In this document: positions 1 through 8,581 of the stretch, piece by piece
Layout: every line of letters starts with the position of its first letter
How positions within the stretch are numbered: position 1 is the first letter of the stretch
NCBI RefSeq assembly: GCF_008710705.1
Contig: NZ_VYRZ01000001.1
Span: forward strand, 248,001 to 312,000
Direction of reading: 5' to 3'
From: Microbacterium radiodurans
GTDB taxonomy: Bacteria; Actinomycetota; Actinomycetes; Actinomycetales; Microbacteriaceae
Length of the DNA stretch: 64,000 nucleotides
The notes under the pieces: generated by a model
What the model saw: only the letters and a program-made list of their open reading frames with translations
The model's database searches: none
What the model was told of the DNA's origin: nothing
Translations under genes and position numbers: made by a program

Positions 1-18
1 CGTCGTCCCGCCCGTCTC

Positions 19-24
19 TAGGGT
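19..24 (+). promoter_or_regulatory. -10 element of a leaderless promoter
   Basis: TAGGGT ends exactly 6 nt before the ATG at 31, so transcription would begin at or next to the A of the start codon. This favours ATG 31 over the in-frame GTG at 25. The -35 region would lie outside the window. Confidence 0.45.
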
Positions 25-30
25 GTGAGC

Positions 31-339
31 ATGACGCACAGCTTCGACGAGGCCGCCGTTTCCGGCGTGCTCGGCCACATGAACGACGACCACCGCGACG
101 ACAACCTCCTCATCGCCCGCGCCTTCGGGCAGCCCGACGCGACGACCGCGACGATGACCGGATTCGACGGCGACGGCGGCGTGTGGGATGCCGCGCTGCC
201 GGGCGGCTCGGTCAGCTCCGTGCGCGTCCCCTGGCCCGGCGGCCCGATCACCGAGCGGCGCGAGGTGAGGCGCGAGATCGTCGCCCTCTACGACGCCGCG
301 TGCGAGCGCCTCGGCATCGAGCCGCGTCCGCACGACTGA
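31..339 (+). CDS. DUF2470 domain protein, heme-linked
   Basis: This is a 102-residue protein with the DUF2470 hallmark HMNDDHRDDN near residue 17. The domain also forms the C-terminal part of heme-iron utilisation proteins of the HugZ type. It sits 46 nt upstream of the heme oxygenase gene on the same strand, which fits a role in heme handling or flavin/heme binding. The biochemical activity is not known from sequence alone. The first codon is taken as ATG 31 because a TAGGGT -10 element is placed for leaderless transcription; GTG 25 would add only two residues. No membrane segment or signal peptide is visible. Confidence 0.8.
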   Translation: MTHSFDEAAVSGVLGHMNDDHRDDNLLIARAFGQPDATTATMTGFDGDGGVWDAALPGGSVSSVRVPWPGGPITERREVRREIVALYDAACERLGIEPRPHD

Positions 340-350
340 GGATTCGACCT

Positions 351-379
351 TCAGGTTAGCTGTACCTAACTGCTACGCT
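351..379 (+). promoter_or_regulatory. DtxR/IdeR-type iron box over the hmuO promoter
   Basis: Positions 351-369 match the 19-bp actinobacterial iron-box consensus (TTAGGTTAGGCTAACCTAA type) at about 15 of 19 positions, with both outer AGGT and ACCTAA half-sites intact. The probable -10 TACGCT (374-379) follows directly and lies 6 nt before the ATG at 386. An iron-loaded repressor bound here would cover the -35 region. Confidence 0.75.
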
Positions 380-385
380 CGCCGC

Positions 386-1051
386 ATGCCCGAACTCCTC
401 CCGTTCTCCACGGCTCTCCGCGAGCGCTCGAGCGCCGCCCATTCCGGCAGCGAGCACGCCGGCTTCATGGCCGACCTGATGCGCGGCGAGGGGACCCGTG
501 AGGACTACGTCGCGCTGGTCGCGCAGCACTGGTTCATCTACGAGGCACTCGAGTCGGCGGCATCCCGCATGGCCGCCGACCCGGTCGCCGCGACCTTCAT
601 CAGCGACAAGCTGACGCGGCTGCCGGCCCTCGAGGCCGACCTCGAGTTCCTCATCGGCGCCGACTGGCGCGAGCAGATCACGCCGCTGCCGACGACCGAG
701 CGGTACGTGACTCGCATCCGCGAGGTCGGGGCCACCTGGGCGGGTGGCTTCGTCGCGCACCACTACACCCGCTACCTGGGCGACCTCTCGGGCGGCCTGT
801 TCATCGGCAAGCTCATGGCGCGCCGGTTCGGCTTCGAGACGAACGGCATCGGGTTCTACATCTTCGGCGACATCGCCGATCCCGGCGAGTTCAAGGAGCG
901 CTACCGCGCCCAGCTCGACGCCGCTCCGTGGGACGAGGCCGAGCAGCAGCGGGTGATCGACGAGGTACTCGTCGCCTACCGGTTCAACACCGACCTGTTC
1001 ACCGACCTCGCGGCCGCCAAGGCCGCCGCAAACGCCTCGGTCGTCGCCTGA
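386..1051 (+). CDS. hmuO: biliverdin-producing heme oxygenase
   Basis: The protein (221 aa) resembles Corynebacterium HmuO across its length. It would open the heme ring oxidatively to biliverdin, CO and Fe2+, releasing iron in the cytosol. His19 in RSSAAHSGSEHAGFM aligns with the proximal heme-ligand His20 of HmuO. The distal helix motif HHYTRYLGDLSGG is present near residues 128-140, with the glycines that contact bound heme. It lies behind a DtxR-type iron box, so it should be derepressed under iron limitation, and follows the DUF2470 gene. The ATG at 386 fits leaderless transcription from TACGCT. Family assignment is firm; control by iron is inferred from the operator. Confidence 0.95.
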   Translation: MPELLPFSTALRERSSAAHSGSEHAGFMADLMRGEGTREDYVALVAQHWFIYEALESAASRMAADPVAATFISDKLTRLPALEADLEFLIGADWREQITPLPTTERYVTRIREVGATWAGGFVAHHYTRYLGDLSGGLFIGKLMARRFGFETNGIGFYIFGDIADPGEFKERYRAQLDAAPWDEAEQQRVIDEVLVAYRFNTDLFTDLAAAKAAANASVVA

Positions 1052-1095
1052 CCGCTCGCCCCGGGGCGGGCCGGGACGGGCTGGGTGAGCCGGCG

Positions 1096-1173
1096 CGAGC
1101 CCACCCGTTCCCACCGAGCCCACCCGTCGTCAGGCGCGAACAAGGCGTGGGCTCGATGCTCACGGGTGGGGTC
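1096..1173. terminator. inverted-repeat region between convergent genes
   Basis: CGAGCCCACCCGT occurs twice (about 1096-1108 and 1115-1127). Its complement occurs as GTGGGCTC (1147-1154) and again as ACGGGTGGG further on. The arms can form alternative stem-loops between the convergent heme oxygenase and helicase genes, suggesting a bidirectional terminator. No T-tract follows. Confidence 0.4.
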
Positions 1174-1205
1174 AGCGCGAGCGGGGAGGTCGGCGGGCCG
1201 GACCG

Positions 1206-2588
1206 TCACATCCCGGCCGCGCGGACGGCGGCCATGAAGCGACGGACGTCGTGGTCGACGAGGATGTCGCTCGGCCGCAGCGGCCGCGACAGGTAGAGCC
1301 CGTCGAGCGAGGTCAGGCGCGAGAGCGCCACGTAGGTCTGCCCCGGCGCGAATGCGCCCGACCCGAGGTCGACGATCGCCCGGTCGTACGTCTTGCCCTG
1401 CGACTTGTGGATCGTCACGGCCCACGCCAGCCGGAGCGGGAACTGCGTGAACTCCGCCACGACCTCGCGGGTGAGCTTGCGCGAGCCCGGGTCGTAGGCG
1501 TAGCGGAACCTCTCCCAGACGGTCGGCTCGACGTCGTGCTCCTCGCCGTCGAGCTCGACGCGCACCGACGAGCCCGCGATGCGGGTGACGGTGCCGATCG
1601 AGCCGTTGACCCACCGAGGGCCGTCGCCCCCGAACCCGCCGCCGACGTCGTTGCGCAGGAACATCACCTGCGCCCCGACCTTCAGCTGCAGCTCGGGATC
1701 GGCCGGGTACCCCGTCTCGCCGCGCCCGAAGTCTCCGCTGACGTCGGCCTTCGCCGTCTGCACCGGCCCGGAGAGCGCATCGAGGTGGCGCTGATTGATG
1801 CGCGAGACGGCGTCGTTGCGGGTCGCGAGGGTGATGATCGGCGGCTCGTCGCCCGTCGGGGCGGGGGGCTTGCGCGCCCCCGCGGCGTTCAGGGCCGCGG
1901 CGATGTCCGCCGTCACGACGCCGTAGCGCACGGCGTTGAGCATGTCCTTGAACCCGCTGTCGGCCTGGCGGTGGATCTCGCCGAGCTCGGCGATGTGCAG
2001 GGGCGCGCCGACCCGGCCGAGATCGAGCAGTCCGTCGGAGCGGATCGCCCCGGCATCCGCCTTCGGCCCCGCCCACACCTGGGCGTCGAAGAACCAGAAC
2101 GAGCGGTAGTGGTCCTGGATGTAGCGCAGCTCGTCGCCGCGCGGCGGCACGGGCGACAGCTGGTAGGGATCCCCGAACATCACGACCTGCACCCCGCCGA
2201 ACGCCTCCGACCGGCGACGGCGGGCCTGCCGGAGCGAGCGGTCGATCGCATCCATGACGTCGGCGTTGACCATCGAGATCTCGTCGATGACGAGCGTGTC
2301 GATCGCGTTGAGGATGCGGCGGGTCTGCTCGGACTGGTCGAGCTCGCTGTCGGCGACGAGACCGATCGGCAGCCGGAACAGCGAATGGATCGTCTGCCCC
2401 TCGACGTTGAGCGCCGCGACCCCCGTCGGCGCGCAGATCGCGATCTGCTTGTCGGTGTTCCAGGCGAGGTGCTGGAGCAGCGTCGACTTGCCGGTTCCGG
2501 CACGTCCGGTGACGAAGACATGGTCGCGGGTGTCTTCGATCCGACGGAAAAGGGCTTCCTGCTCGGCGGAAAGCGGCGGCAGGGTCAC
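1206..2588 (-). CDS. Pif1/RecD-like AAA helicase
   Basis: The 460-residue ATPase has a Walker A motif TGRAGTGKSTLL near residue 30, a Walker B-like VIDEISMV, a GDPYQLSP motif III region and a C-terminal VTIHKSQGKTYD plus YVALSRLTS typical of superfamily 1B helicases (Pif1/RecD2-like). It probably unwinds DNA 5' to 3' in repair or replication. The chosen start is GTG 2588: the same frame stays open upstream but without a nearby good start, and TACCAT sits 6 nt upstream on the minus strand as a leaderless -10. It is divergent from the membrane protein gene at 2631. No accessory nuclease domain is fused. Confidence 0.85.
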   Translation of the reverse strand: MTLPPLSAEQEALFRRIEDTRDHVFVTGRAGTGKSTLLQHLAWNTDKQIAICAPTGVAALNVEGQTIHSLFRLPIGLVADSELDQSEQTRRILNAIDTLVIDEISMVNADVMDAIDRSLRQARRRRSEAFGGVQVVMFGDPYQLSPVPPRGDELRYIQDHYRSFWFFDAQVWAGPKADAGAIRSDGLLDLGRVGAPLHIAELGEIHRQADSGFKDMLNAVRYGVVTADIAAALNAAGARKPPAPTGDEPPIITLATRNDAVSRINQRHLDALSGPVQTAKADVSGDFGRGETGYPADPELQLKVGAQVMFLRNDVGGGFGGDGPRWVNGSIGTVTRIAGSSVRVELDGEEHDVEPTVWERFRYAYDPGSRKLTREVVAEFTQFPLRLAWAVTIHKSQGKTYDRAIVDLGSGAFAPGQTYVALSRLTSLDGLYLSRPLRPSDILVDHDVRRFMAAVRAAGM

Positions 2589-2618
2589 CGATTCATGGTA
2601 GCCACAGGCGACGCTTCC

Positions 2619-2624
2619 TAGACT
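2619..2624 (+). promoter_or_regulatory. -10 element, leaderless
   Basis: TAGACT lies 6 nt before the GTG at 2631. A divergent TACCAT (2595-2600, minus strand) serves the helicase in the same 42-bp gap. The two promoters therefore face away from each other within one short spacer. Confidence 0.4.
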
Positions 2625-2630
2625 TGTGCT

Positions 2631-3716
2631 GTGGACCTTGCCGAGACGACGGATGCCGCGGACGCGCGCGCTCCGCGCCGACGCCGTCGCAGCCTCGCGT
2701 TCGACCTGACCGCGCTCGGCGTCGCCGGCGTCCTCGTCCTCGGCGCTCTCGGATTCGGAGCCGTGACGGTCTACACCCAGCTCTACAGCGCCTCGGCCTT
2801 CGTCGAGCGCTACCTCTCGCTCCTCGGATCCGGCAGCGCCGCCGACGCTCTCGCCGTGCCCGGGGTCGCGATGGACGACGGCGAACTCACGGCGGCCGGC
2901 CTGCCGAACACCGCCTCCGAGGTGCTGCTCCGCCGCGCCGCGCTGACGGCGCTGTCGGACGTGAGGGTCGTCGACGAGGAACCGCACGACGGCGTGACCG
3001 AGGTCACGGTTGCGTACTCGGCCGGCGGACATCGCGGGCGCACGTCGTTCCACGTGGAGCGGGACGGCTGGATCGGCGTCGCGCCGGCCTGGCGGTTCGC
3101 CGAGAGCCCGCTCGCGGCGGTGGATCTCACGGTGCGCGGCGCGACCCGCTTCAGCGTCAACGGCTTCGAGATCGACACGCGGCAGGTCGCGCCCGAGGGC
3201 GTGGACGCCGATCCGCTGACCCCCGTATCGATGCTCGTCTTCTCGCCCGGCGCGTACTCCATCGCGGTGGACACCGCGACCTCGACCTCGCCGGGTGTGG
3301 CCGTGCTCTCCGACATGCCGGGCAAGACCATCCCCGTCGATCTGCAGACCCAGCCGACGGACGAGTTCGTGAATGTCGTGCAGGACCGCGTCGACGAGTT
3401 CCTCGCCTCGTGCGCGACGCAGCAGGTGCTCCAGCCGACCGGATGCCCCTTCGGCTACTTCGTGCGCAACCGCGTCGAGGGTGCGCCGACCTGGTCGATG
3501 ACCGAGAACCCCGAGGTCACCGTCGTGCCCGACGGCGCGCAGTGGGCCATTCCGACGACACGCGCCGTCGCCCATATCGATGTCGACGTGCGCTCGCTCT
3601 TCGACGGTCGCGTCAACGAGGTGTCGGAGGACGTGGAGTTCTTCCTCGGCGGGACGATCACGATCCTGCCCGACGGCACGGCGTCGATCCAGGTCTCCGC
3701 GGCGCAGGAGCCATAG
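2631..3716 (+). CDS. membrane-anchored protein of unknown function
   Basis: The family was not recognised. The 361-residue protein has a short Arg-rich cytosolic tail (APRRRRRS), one membrane segment at about residues 25-47 and a large extracytoplasmic part. Residues 50-110 resemble the secreted-protein fold in which a transport-type domain (SAFVERYLSLLGSG...) precedes beta-rich repeats. Two cysteines (SCATQQ and GCPFGYF) lie about 12 residues apart and could form a disulfide. It is probably a surface-exposed anchored protein. It is divergent from the helicase, and its GTG start fits a leaderless promoter. A link to the downstream dioxygenase-like lipoprotein is possible but unproven, since 95 bp separate them. 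Confidence 0.7.
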   Translation: MDLAETTDAADARAPRRRRRSLAFDLTALGVAGVLVLGALGFGAVTVYTQLYSASAFVERYLSLLGSGSAADALAVPGVAMDDGELTAAGLPNTASEVLLRRAALTALSDVRVVDEEPHDGVTEVTVAYSAGGHRGRTSFHVERDGWIGVAPAWRFAESPLAAVDLTVRGATRFSVNGFEIDTRQVAPEGVDADPLTPVSMLVFSPGAYSIAVDTATSTSPGVAVLSDMPGKTIPVDLQTQPTDEFVNVVQDRVDEFLASCATQQVLQPTGCPFGYFVRNRVEGAPTWSMTENPEVTVVPDGAQWAIPTTRAVAHIDVDVRSLFDGRVNEVSEDVEFFLGGTITILPDGTASIQVSAAQEP

Positions 3717-3811
3717 CCCGCGCATAGGGAGCGTGAGGGACCGTCCAACCGGACGACCCCACTCTGGACTCAGCCCGGACGGACCGGGCACCGAGACCCG
3801 AGGAGGCCCTG

Positions 3812-4789
3812 ATGGCCCGCGTTCCCGAGCCCGAGCAGACACCGGACGGCCCGTCCTACGAGGGCCGCCTCCTCGATCGCCCCGACGATGAGATCGTCGA
3901 CCAGGGCGTCGGCTTCGACCTCGGCACCCTCGTGAGCCGGCGGAGCGTGCTCGGACTCGTCGGCCTCGGGGCGGGGGCGGTCCTGCTCGCGGCGTGCGCG
4001 CCCGCGGCATCGACCGCTTCGCCGACGGCCGCATCCAGCTCGTCGCCGACCCCCACCGCCGCGACGACGCCGACCGCGAGCGCGTCGGCGAGCGCAGCCG
4101 CGGGGTATGCGACCTCCGAGATCCCCGACGAGACGAACGGCCCCTACCCCGCCGACGGCACCAACGGGCTCAATGTCCTCGAGCAGTCCGGGATCGTGCG
4201 CAGCGACATCACCGCGAGCCTCGACGGCGGCACCGTCGTCGCAGGCGTCCCGCTCACCCTCACGCTCACACTCAGCGATCTGGCCAGGGGGAACGTCCCG
4301 TTCGCGGGCGTCGCCGTCTACGCCTGGCAGTGCGACGCGCAGGGCCTGTACTCGATGTACTCCGCGGGAGTCGAAGACGAGACGTACCTGCGGGGCGTGC
4401 AGGTGGCGGATGCCGCGGGTCAGGTGACGTTCCGGACGATCGTCCCCGGGTGCTACGCGGGCCGATGGACGCACATCCACTTCGAGGTCTACCCCGACGC
4501 CGGCTCGGCCACGGCCGGATCCAACGCGATCGCCATCTCGCAGGTAGCCTTTCCGGCGGACATGCTCACGCCGGTCTACGAGCTCGCTGCCTACTCGGGC
4601 TCTGCCCGGAATCTCGCCCAGGTCGGCTCGCTCGAGAACGACAACGTGTTCGGCGACGGCTCCGGCCTCCAGATGGGCACCTTCACCGGCGACACCACCG
4701 CCGGCTACGTCGGCACCCTCGCGGTCGCGGTCGACACCCGGACCGCCATGACCCTGTCGCAGGCACCCGCCGGCGGCGGACGCCCCTGA
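3812..4789 (+). CDS. Tat-exported lipoprotein, intradiol dioxygenase-like
   Basis: The 325-residue protein carries a twin-arginine signal (SRRSVLG, about residue 43) followed by a lipobox LLAAC, then a Ser/Thr/Ala-rich linker to about residue 95. The remainder matches the intradiol ring-cleavage dioxygenase beta-fold. The iron ligands are recognisable as Tyr in AVYAWQCD and Tyr, His, His in PGCYAGRWTHIHFEVY. Family members cleave catechols, but secreted lipoprotein versions have no assigned substrate. GAGGAGG about 8 nt upstream sets ATG 3812. It is convergent with the CtaG-CopD gene. Tat export agrees with folding and Fe3+ insertion in the cytosol before secretion. Confidence 0.85.
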   Translation: MARVPEPEQTPDGPSYEGRLLDRPDDEIVDQGVGFDLGTLVSRRSVLGLVGLGAGAVLLAACAPAASTASPTAASSSSPTPTAATTPTASASASAAAGYATSEIPDETNGPYPADGTNGLNVLEQSGIVRSDITASLDGGTVVAGVPLTLTLTLSDLARGNVPFAGVAVYAWQCDAQGLYSMYSAGVEDETYLRGVQVADAAGQVTFRTIVPGCYAGRWTHIHFEVYPDAGSATAGSNAIAISQVAFPADMLTPVYELAAYSGSARNLAQVGSLENDNVFGDGSGLQMGTFTGDTTAGYVGTLAVAVDTRTAMTLSQAPAGGGRP

Positions 4790-4824
4790 TCCCTCGACTT
4801 CCGTCCGCGACCGGCTGCGCCGGA

Positions 4825-6798
4825 TCAGCTGCGCGCGGCGTCGCGACGCGCGAGGTCGGCGAGCCGTTCGTTGTAGGCATCGAGCTCGAGGTCTCCGGCG
4901 CGGTCGACCTGGCGGTCGCGGCGCCGCTGCATCCGATCGTCCGACCGGCTCCACTGGATCGCGACGGTGATCGCGAGGATGAGCGTCGGGATCTCGCCTA
5001 CCGACCACGCGACGCCGCCGCCGATGTACTGGTCTTCGAGGGGCGTCGGTCCCCACGTGCGGCCCATCGCACCGAACCACTCCGGAACGAACAGACCCGC
5101 CGACATCATGATCGCGATGCCGAAGAAGGCGTGCATCGCCATGATCGCGATCAGGGTGAGCAGGCGGAACGGATACGGCAGGCGATAGGGCACCGGGTCG
5201 ATGCCGATGAGCGACAGCACGAAGAGGTACCCCGAGATGAGGAAGTGGGCGACCATCCACTCGTGGCCGATGTGGTCGAAGAGCGACCAGCGGAACAGAT
5301 CGGTGTAGTAGAAGACCCACAGCGACCCGATGAACATCGCCGACGCGAACGCGGGGTGCGTGACGACGCGGGAGAACGGGGTGTGCACGGCCCAGAGGAT
5401 CCACTCGCGGCCGCCGCGCGTGCCGTCGTCGCGCTTGCGGACGGCGCGGGCCGCGAGGGTGACCGGGGCTCCGGCGACCAGGCACACGGGGATCGCCATC
5501 GACAGCAGCATGTGGCCGACCATGTGCATGCTGAAGAGGTAGTCCTGGTAGGCGTTGATCGGGCCGCAGGTGACCCAGAACAGCAGCAGCATCCCGAACA
5601 CCCACAGCACGGTGCGGTACACCGGCCAGGCGTCGCCGCGGCGGCGCAGCCGCCACGCTCCCGCGAGGTAGAAGAAGATGCCGAAGGCCGCGACGAACAG
5701 CCACAGGAGGTCGATGTCCCACCGCACGAACCACTCGTTCATCGTCAGCTCGGGGGGAAGCGTCGCCCCGGTGAGGATCTGCGCCGGGGTCTGATCCTCG
5801 GGCAGCGCGGTGTCGACCGGCGGCGGTGTGCGGGCGAGGGCCGCGGCGGCGCCGCTGGCAATGCCCATGAATGCGAGCTCGAGCGTGATCAGCAGCCAGA
5901 AGACGCCCGCGGCGCCGGCCGCGCCGAGCTTCGCGATCAGTCCGCGCCGGTACCAGGCGCCGAGCGCGCCGATGACGAGCAGCGCCACGACCTTCACGGC
6001 CAGCAGCGCACCGTACGCCGAGAAGAGGTTCTCGGGTGAGACGACGCCGACGGCGGCGCGGACGGTGCCCGAGACGGCGACGACCACGAACGCGACGAGC
6101 GCGATGCTCGAATAACGCGAGACGAGCGAGGCCATGGCCGCGCGGTCGAGGAGCGGCCGCACGATCACGAGCAGCACGAGTCCGCCGAGCCACACGGCGG
6201 CCGCGATGATGTGCAGCGCGAGAGCGACGACGGCGGTGTTGTGGTTCGCCTCTTCGCCGGAGTGGCCCTGCGTCGCCATCGGGATGAGGGATGCCGCGGC
6301 CAGCACGCCGACGAGCAGCGTCGCCGTCCAGCCGCGCACCGCGAAGGTGAGCACCGTCAGCAGGGCGCCCGCGATCGTCGTCAGCGACCAGGCGCGTCCG
6401 GCCTCGGTCTCGACGAGGAACCGGCCGAGCTGCTGGCCGAATTCGGCGCCGGCGCTCGGCGCTGCGCCGAAGAAATTGAGGAACGTGAAGAACGCGGTGA
6501 TCGCGCTCGTGACGGTGAAGACGGCCGCCGAGACGGATGCCGTGTCGAGGGCGACGTCGAAGGGGCGCTCACCCGCGCGGAGGCCGAACAGCGCGACGAC
6601 GAGCGAGCCGACCATCCCCGCCGCCGAGAGGTTGACGAGGAGCTTGACCACGGGAAGGCCCCAGCGCACGACCGGGCCCGGGTCGAGCAGCTGCAGCGGT
6701 TGCGCGCCACCCCCGACCGCGAGGCCGATGAGGACGGCGACGAAGGCCGCCGCGGCGAGGATCGCCGGACCGGCGACGCGCAGCGCTCGTGAGTCCAC
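4825..6798 (-). CDS. CopD-CtaG fusion: copper/cytochrome oxidase assembly membrane protein
   Basis: This 657-residue multi-pass protein joins an N-terminal CopD-like copper-transport region (about residues 10-310, at least eight hydrophobic helices, HSGEEANHN and HIIAAAVWLGG motifs) to a C-terminal caa3-type CtaG domain (about 340-630, WDIDLLWLFVA, HMVGHMLLSMA, HAFFGIAIMMS). Such fusions are common in actinobacteria. They are thought to deliver copper for assembly of the cytochrome c oxidase CuA/CuB centres. The His- and Met-rich membrane edges fit metal handling. The GTG start at 6798 lies 6 nt after TAGGCT on the minus strand, pointing to a leaderless transcript separate from the upstream HU gene, which ends in a strong hairpin. 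Confidence 0.85.
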   Translation of the reverse strand: MDSRALRVAGPAILAAAAFVAVLIGLAVGGGAQPLQLLDPGPVVRWGLPVVKLLVNLSAAGMVGSLVVALFGLRAGERPFDVALDTASVSAAVFTVTSAITAFFTFLNFFGAAPSAGAEFGQQLGRFLVETEAGRAWSLTTIAGALLTVLTFAVRGWTATLLVGVLAAASLIPMATQGHSGEEANHNTAVVALALHIIAAAVWLGGLVLLVIVRPLLDRAAMASLVSRYSSIALVAFVVVAVSGTVRAAVGVVSPENLFSAYGALLAVKVVALLVIGALGAWYRRGLIAKLGAAGAAGVFWLLITLELAFMGIASGAAAALARTPPPVDTALPEDQTPAQILTGATLPPELTMNEWFVRWDIDLLWLFVAAFGIFFYLAGAWRLRRRGDAWPVYRTVLWVFGMLLLFWVTCGPINAYQDYLFSMHMVGHMLLSMAIPVCLVAGAPVTLAARAVRKRDDGTRGGREWILWAVHTPFSRVVTHPAFASAMFIGSLWVFYYTDLFRWSLFDHIGHEWMVAHFLISGYLFVLSLIGIDPVPYRLPYPFRLLTLIAIMAMHAFFGIAIMMSAGLFVPEWFGAMGRTWGPTPLEDQYIGGGVAWSVGEIPTLILAITVAIQWSRSDDRMQRRRDRQVDRAGDLELDAYNERLADLARRDAARS

Positions 6799-6819
6799 CC
6801 GACAAGCCTACGGCGCGCA

Positions 6820-6857
6820 CGACGAAGGGGGATGCCGAGCGGCATCCCCCTTCGTCG
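6820..6857 (-). terminator. strong hairpin after the HU gene
   Basis: A perfect 17-bp stem with a 4-nt loop (arms CGACGAAGGGGGATGCC and its complement) begins 13 nt after the HU stop codon. There is no U-tract, as is usual in high-GC actinobacteria. It separates hup from the gene starting at 6798. Confidence 0.85.
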
Positions 6858-6870
6858 ACGTCAGCGTCGA

Positions 6871-7158
6871 TTACTTGACGGCTGCCTTCAGCTTCGAGCC
6901 GGCGGTCACCTTGACGCGCTTGCCCGCGGCGATCTTGATCTCTTCGCCGGTCTGGGGGTTGCGGCCGGTGCGAGCGGCGGTGTCGACCTGCTCGAAGGCG
7001 ATCCAGCCCGGGATCGAGACCTTGCTGCCCTTGGCGACAGCCTCGGAGACGGTGGTGAAGAGCGAGTCGAGCACGCCCGAGACGGCAGCCTGGCTCTGGC
7101 CGGTGGCGCTGGCGATGCTCGCGACGAGCTCGGTCTTGGTGATGGACTTGTCAGCCAT
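6871..7158 (-). CDS. hup: HU family DNA-binding protein
   Basis: The protein is a canonical 95-residue HU/IHF monomer: KTELVASIASATG at the N terminus, SIPGWIAFE in the beta saddle, and the DNA-intercalating arm with ARTGRNPQTGEEI near residues 60-72. It compacts DNA as a dimer. It lacks the long Lys/Ala-rich C-terminal tail of mycobacterial HupB, so it is the short form. A GGAGGA ribosome-binding site lies just upstream of ATG 7158. The gene is monocistronic, with a 17-bp stem terminator after it and about a 95-nt leader from a TATATT -10 element. Confidence 0.95.
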   Translation of the reverse strand: MADKSITKTELVASIASATGQSQAAVSGVLDSLFTTVSEAVAKGSKVSIPGWIAFEQVDTAARTGRNPQTGEEIKIAAGKRVKVTAGSKLKAAVK

Positions 7159-7257
7159 AGGTTGTCCTCCAGACGGCGGACGACGGACGCGCCGCCGACA
7201 GCGTGGGTGGTTCCCGGGGAACTCGCGTTCCGCCGGTTGGTCGTTCGACCGGTCCCG

Positions 7258-7263
7258 AATATA
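7258..7263 (-). promoter_or_regulatory. -10 element of hup
   Basis: TATATT on the minus strand is a near-consensus -10, embedded in an unusually AT-rich patch with repeated CGCGGAWTT motifs (7264-7291). No clear -35 is seen. Confidence 0.5.
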
Positions 7264-7405
7264 CGCGGATTCCGCGGAATTTCGCGGATTTGGGCGTCTC
7301 GGAGGCCTCATTCCTCCGGCGTGTCGTCCCTTTCGGGGGCCCGTGGGGCGGATGTGACGACCGCGGCGGTCCGCAGGGCGCTCAGCAGGGCGACCGTCGC
7401 CCCGG

Positions 7406-8515
7406 TCAGATCCGCCGCATCGCGGCGACGACCTCGGCCTCCCAGCGACGGGCCGCGGGGAGCGCGCCGACGTAGAGCGGGGTGTCGTGCGTGACGCCCA
7501 GGTAGCGCGTCGCACTGGCCTCGACGCCCGCGCGCCGCAGCTTCGCCGCGTACGCGGCGCCGTCTGCGCGGAGCGGATCGTACTCGGCGGTGAGGATGAC
7601 GGCCGGCGGCAGATCCCGGTGGGATGCCGCCCGCATCGGCGACGCGTACGACTCCCGCGCGCGGGAGCGGTCGCCGAGATAGGTGCGGGCGACGGAGACG
7701 AGCTCGCGGACCGCGATGAACGCCGGGATGCCGAGGGCGTAGGTCGCGCGCAGGTCGATGTGCCGGCCGGTCAGATCGGTGACCGGCACCTCGAGGATCT
7801 GCAGCGCGATCGGATGCCGCGACCGGTCGCGGTTCAGCAGGGTCAGGGCGGCGGCGATGCAGCCGCCCGCCGACGATCCCGAGATGCCGAGGCGCTGCGG
7901 GTCGATGCCCAGCGCGTCGGCCTCGGCGTGCACCCACTCCCACACGGCGTGCGCCTGCTCGATCTGCGTGGGATAGCGGTGCTCGGGGGCGAGGGCGTAG
8001 TCGATGGCGATGAGGACGGCTCCGGAGGCCTCGGCGCGGCGGCGGCAGGCGGCATCCGCGGTGGGATAGTCGATGCCGCCGATGCGGAACGCCCCGCCGG
8101 CGAAGACGAGGAACGCGGGCGCCGGATCCGCGGCCGGCGCGGTGGTCGGGCGGTACACGCGCACCCGGACCGTCGGGTGCCCCGGCACCGGCACGCGGTG
8201 CTCGACGGTGTCGATCGGCGGACCGGCGAGCCCGGCGGTGCGGAGCTCCTGCCGATCCCACCGCAGCGCGGCGCGGCGATGCCGCTCGCGCGGCGTCAGG
8301 GCGCGCGCGGGCTGCTTCTCCGCCGGTCCCGGCGCGGGCTCCGTCGACCCGGCGGGCGCTGTGCCGGGGACGCCGTCCGCGGCGGGCGGCCGTGGCACGC
8401 CCCGCCACCCGGACGCGACACCCGCGACCTTTCCGGTCAGCGACGTCCAGGCCTGACGGAGCAAATAGCGGCGGTGCGTGCGCAGGCGCTCGGCGAAGAA
8501 GGGATCCAGCGGCAT
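7406..8515 (-). CDS. alpha/beta hydrolase, HSL-type esterase
   Basis: This 369-residue cytosolic hydrolase has the nucleophile elbow GISGSSAGG, an acid region AEYDPLRADG and a C-terminal GVTHDT histidine, as in hormone-sensitive-lipase-like esterases. The usual HGGG oxyanion motif is replaced by AGGAF, so the first His is missing. About 100 N-terminal residues, Pro/Ala-rich and charged, precede the core domain. It should hydrolyse short acyl esters; the substrate is unknown. The ATG at 8515 lies 6 nt after TAGCGT (minus strand), giving a probable leaderless start. No operon partner is evident. Confidence 0.8.
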   Translation of the reverse strand: MPLDPFFAERLRTHRRYLLRQAWTSLTGKVAGVASGWRGVPRPPAADGVPGTAPAGSTEPAPGPAEKQPARALTPRERHRRAALRWDRQELRTAGLAGPPIDTVEHRVPVPGHPTVRVRVYRPTTAPAADPAPAFLVFAGGAFRIGGIDYPTADAACRRRAEASGAVLIAIDYALAPEHRYPTQIEQAHAVWEWVHAEADALGIDPQRLGISGSSAGGCIAAALTLLNRDRSRHPIALQILEVPVTDLTGRHIDLRATYALGIPAFIAVRELVSVARTYLGDRSRARESYASPMRAASHRDLPPAVILTAEYDPLRADGAAYAAKLRRAGVEASATRYLGVTHDTPLYVGALPAARRWEAEVVAAMRRI

Positions 8516-8581
8516 GCATCGACGCTACGCGGCATCCCGCCTGCGGCGCACCCCGTTGCGGCCTGCCGCCGCGGACCGAGC

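Noticed and set aside
3770-6193. Very long antisense open frames, such as this one opposite the dioxygenase-like gene and others across the window
   Set aside because: They are Arg/Gly/Ala-rich, lack family motifs and lie opposite or out of frame with genes having clear domains, as expected at this GC content.
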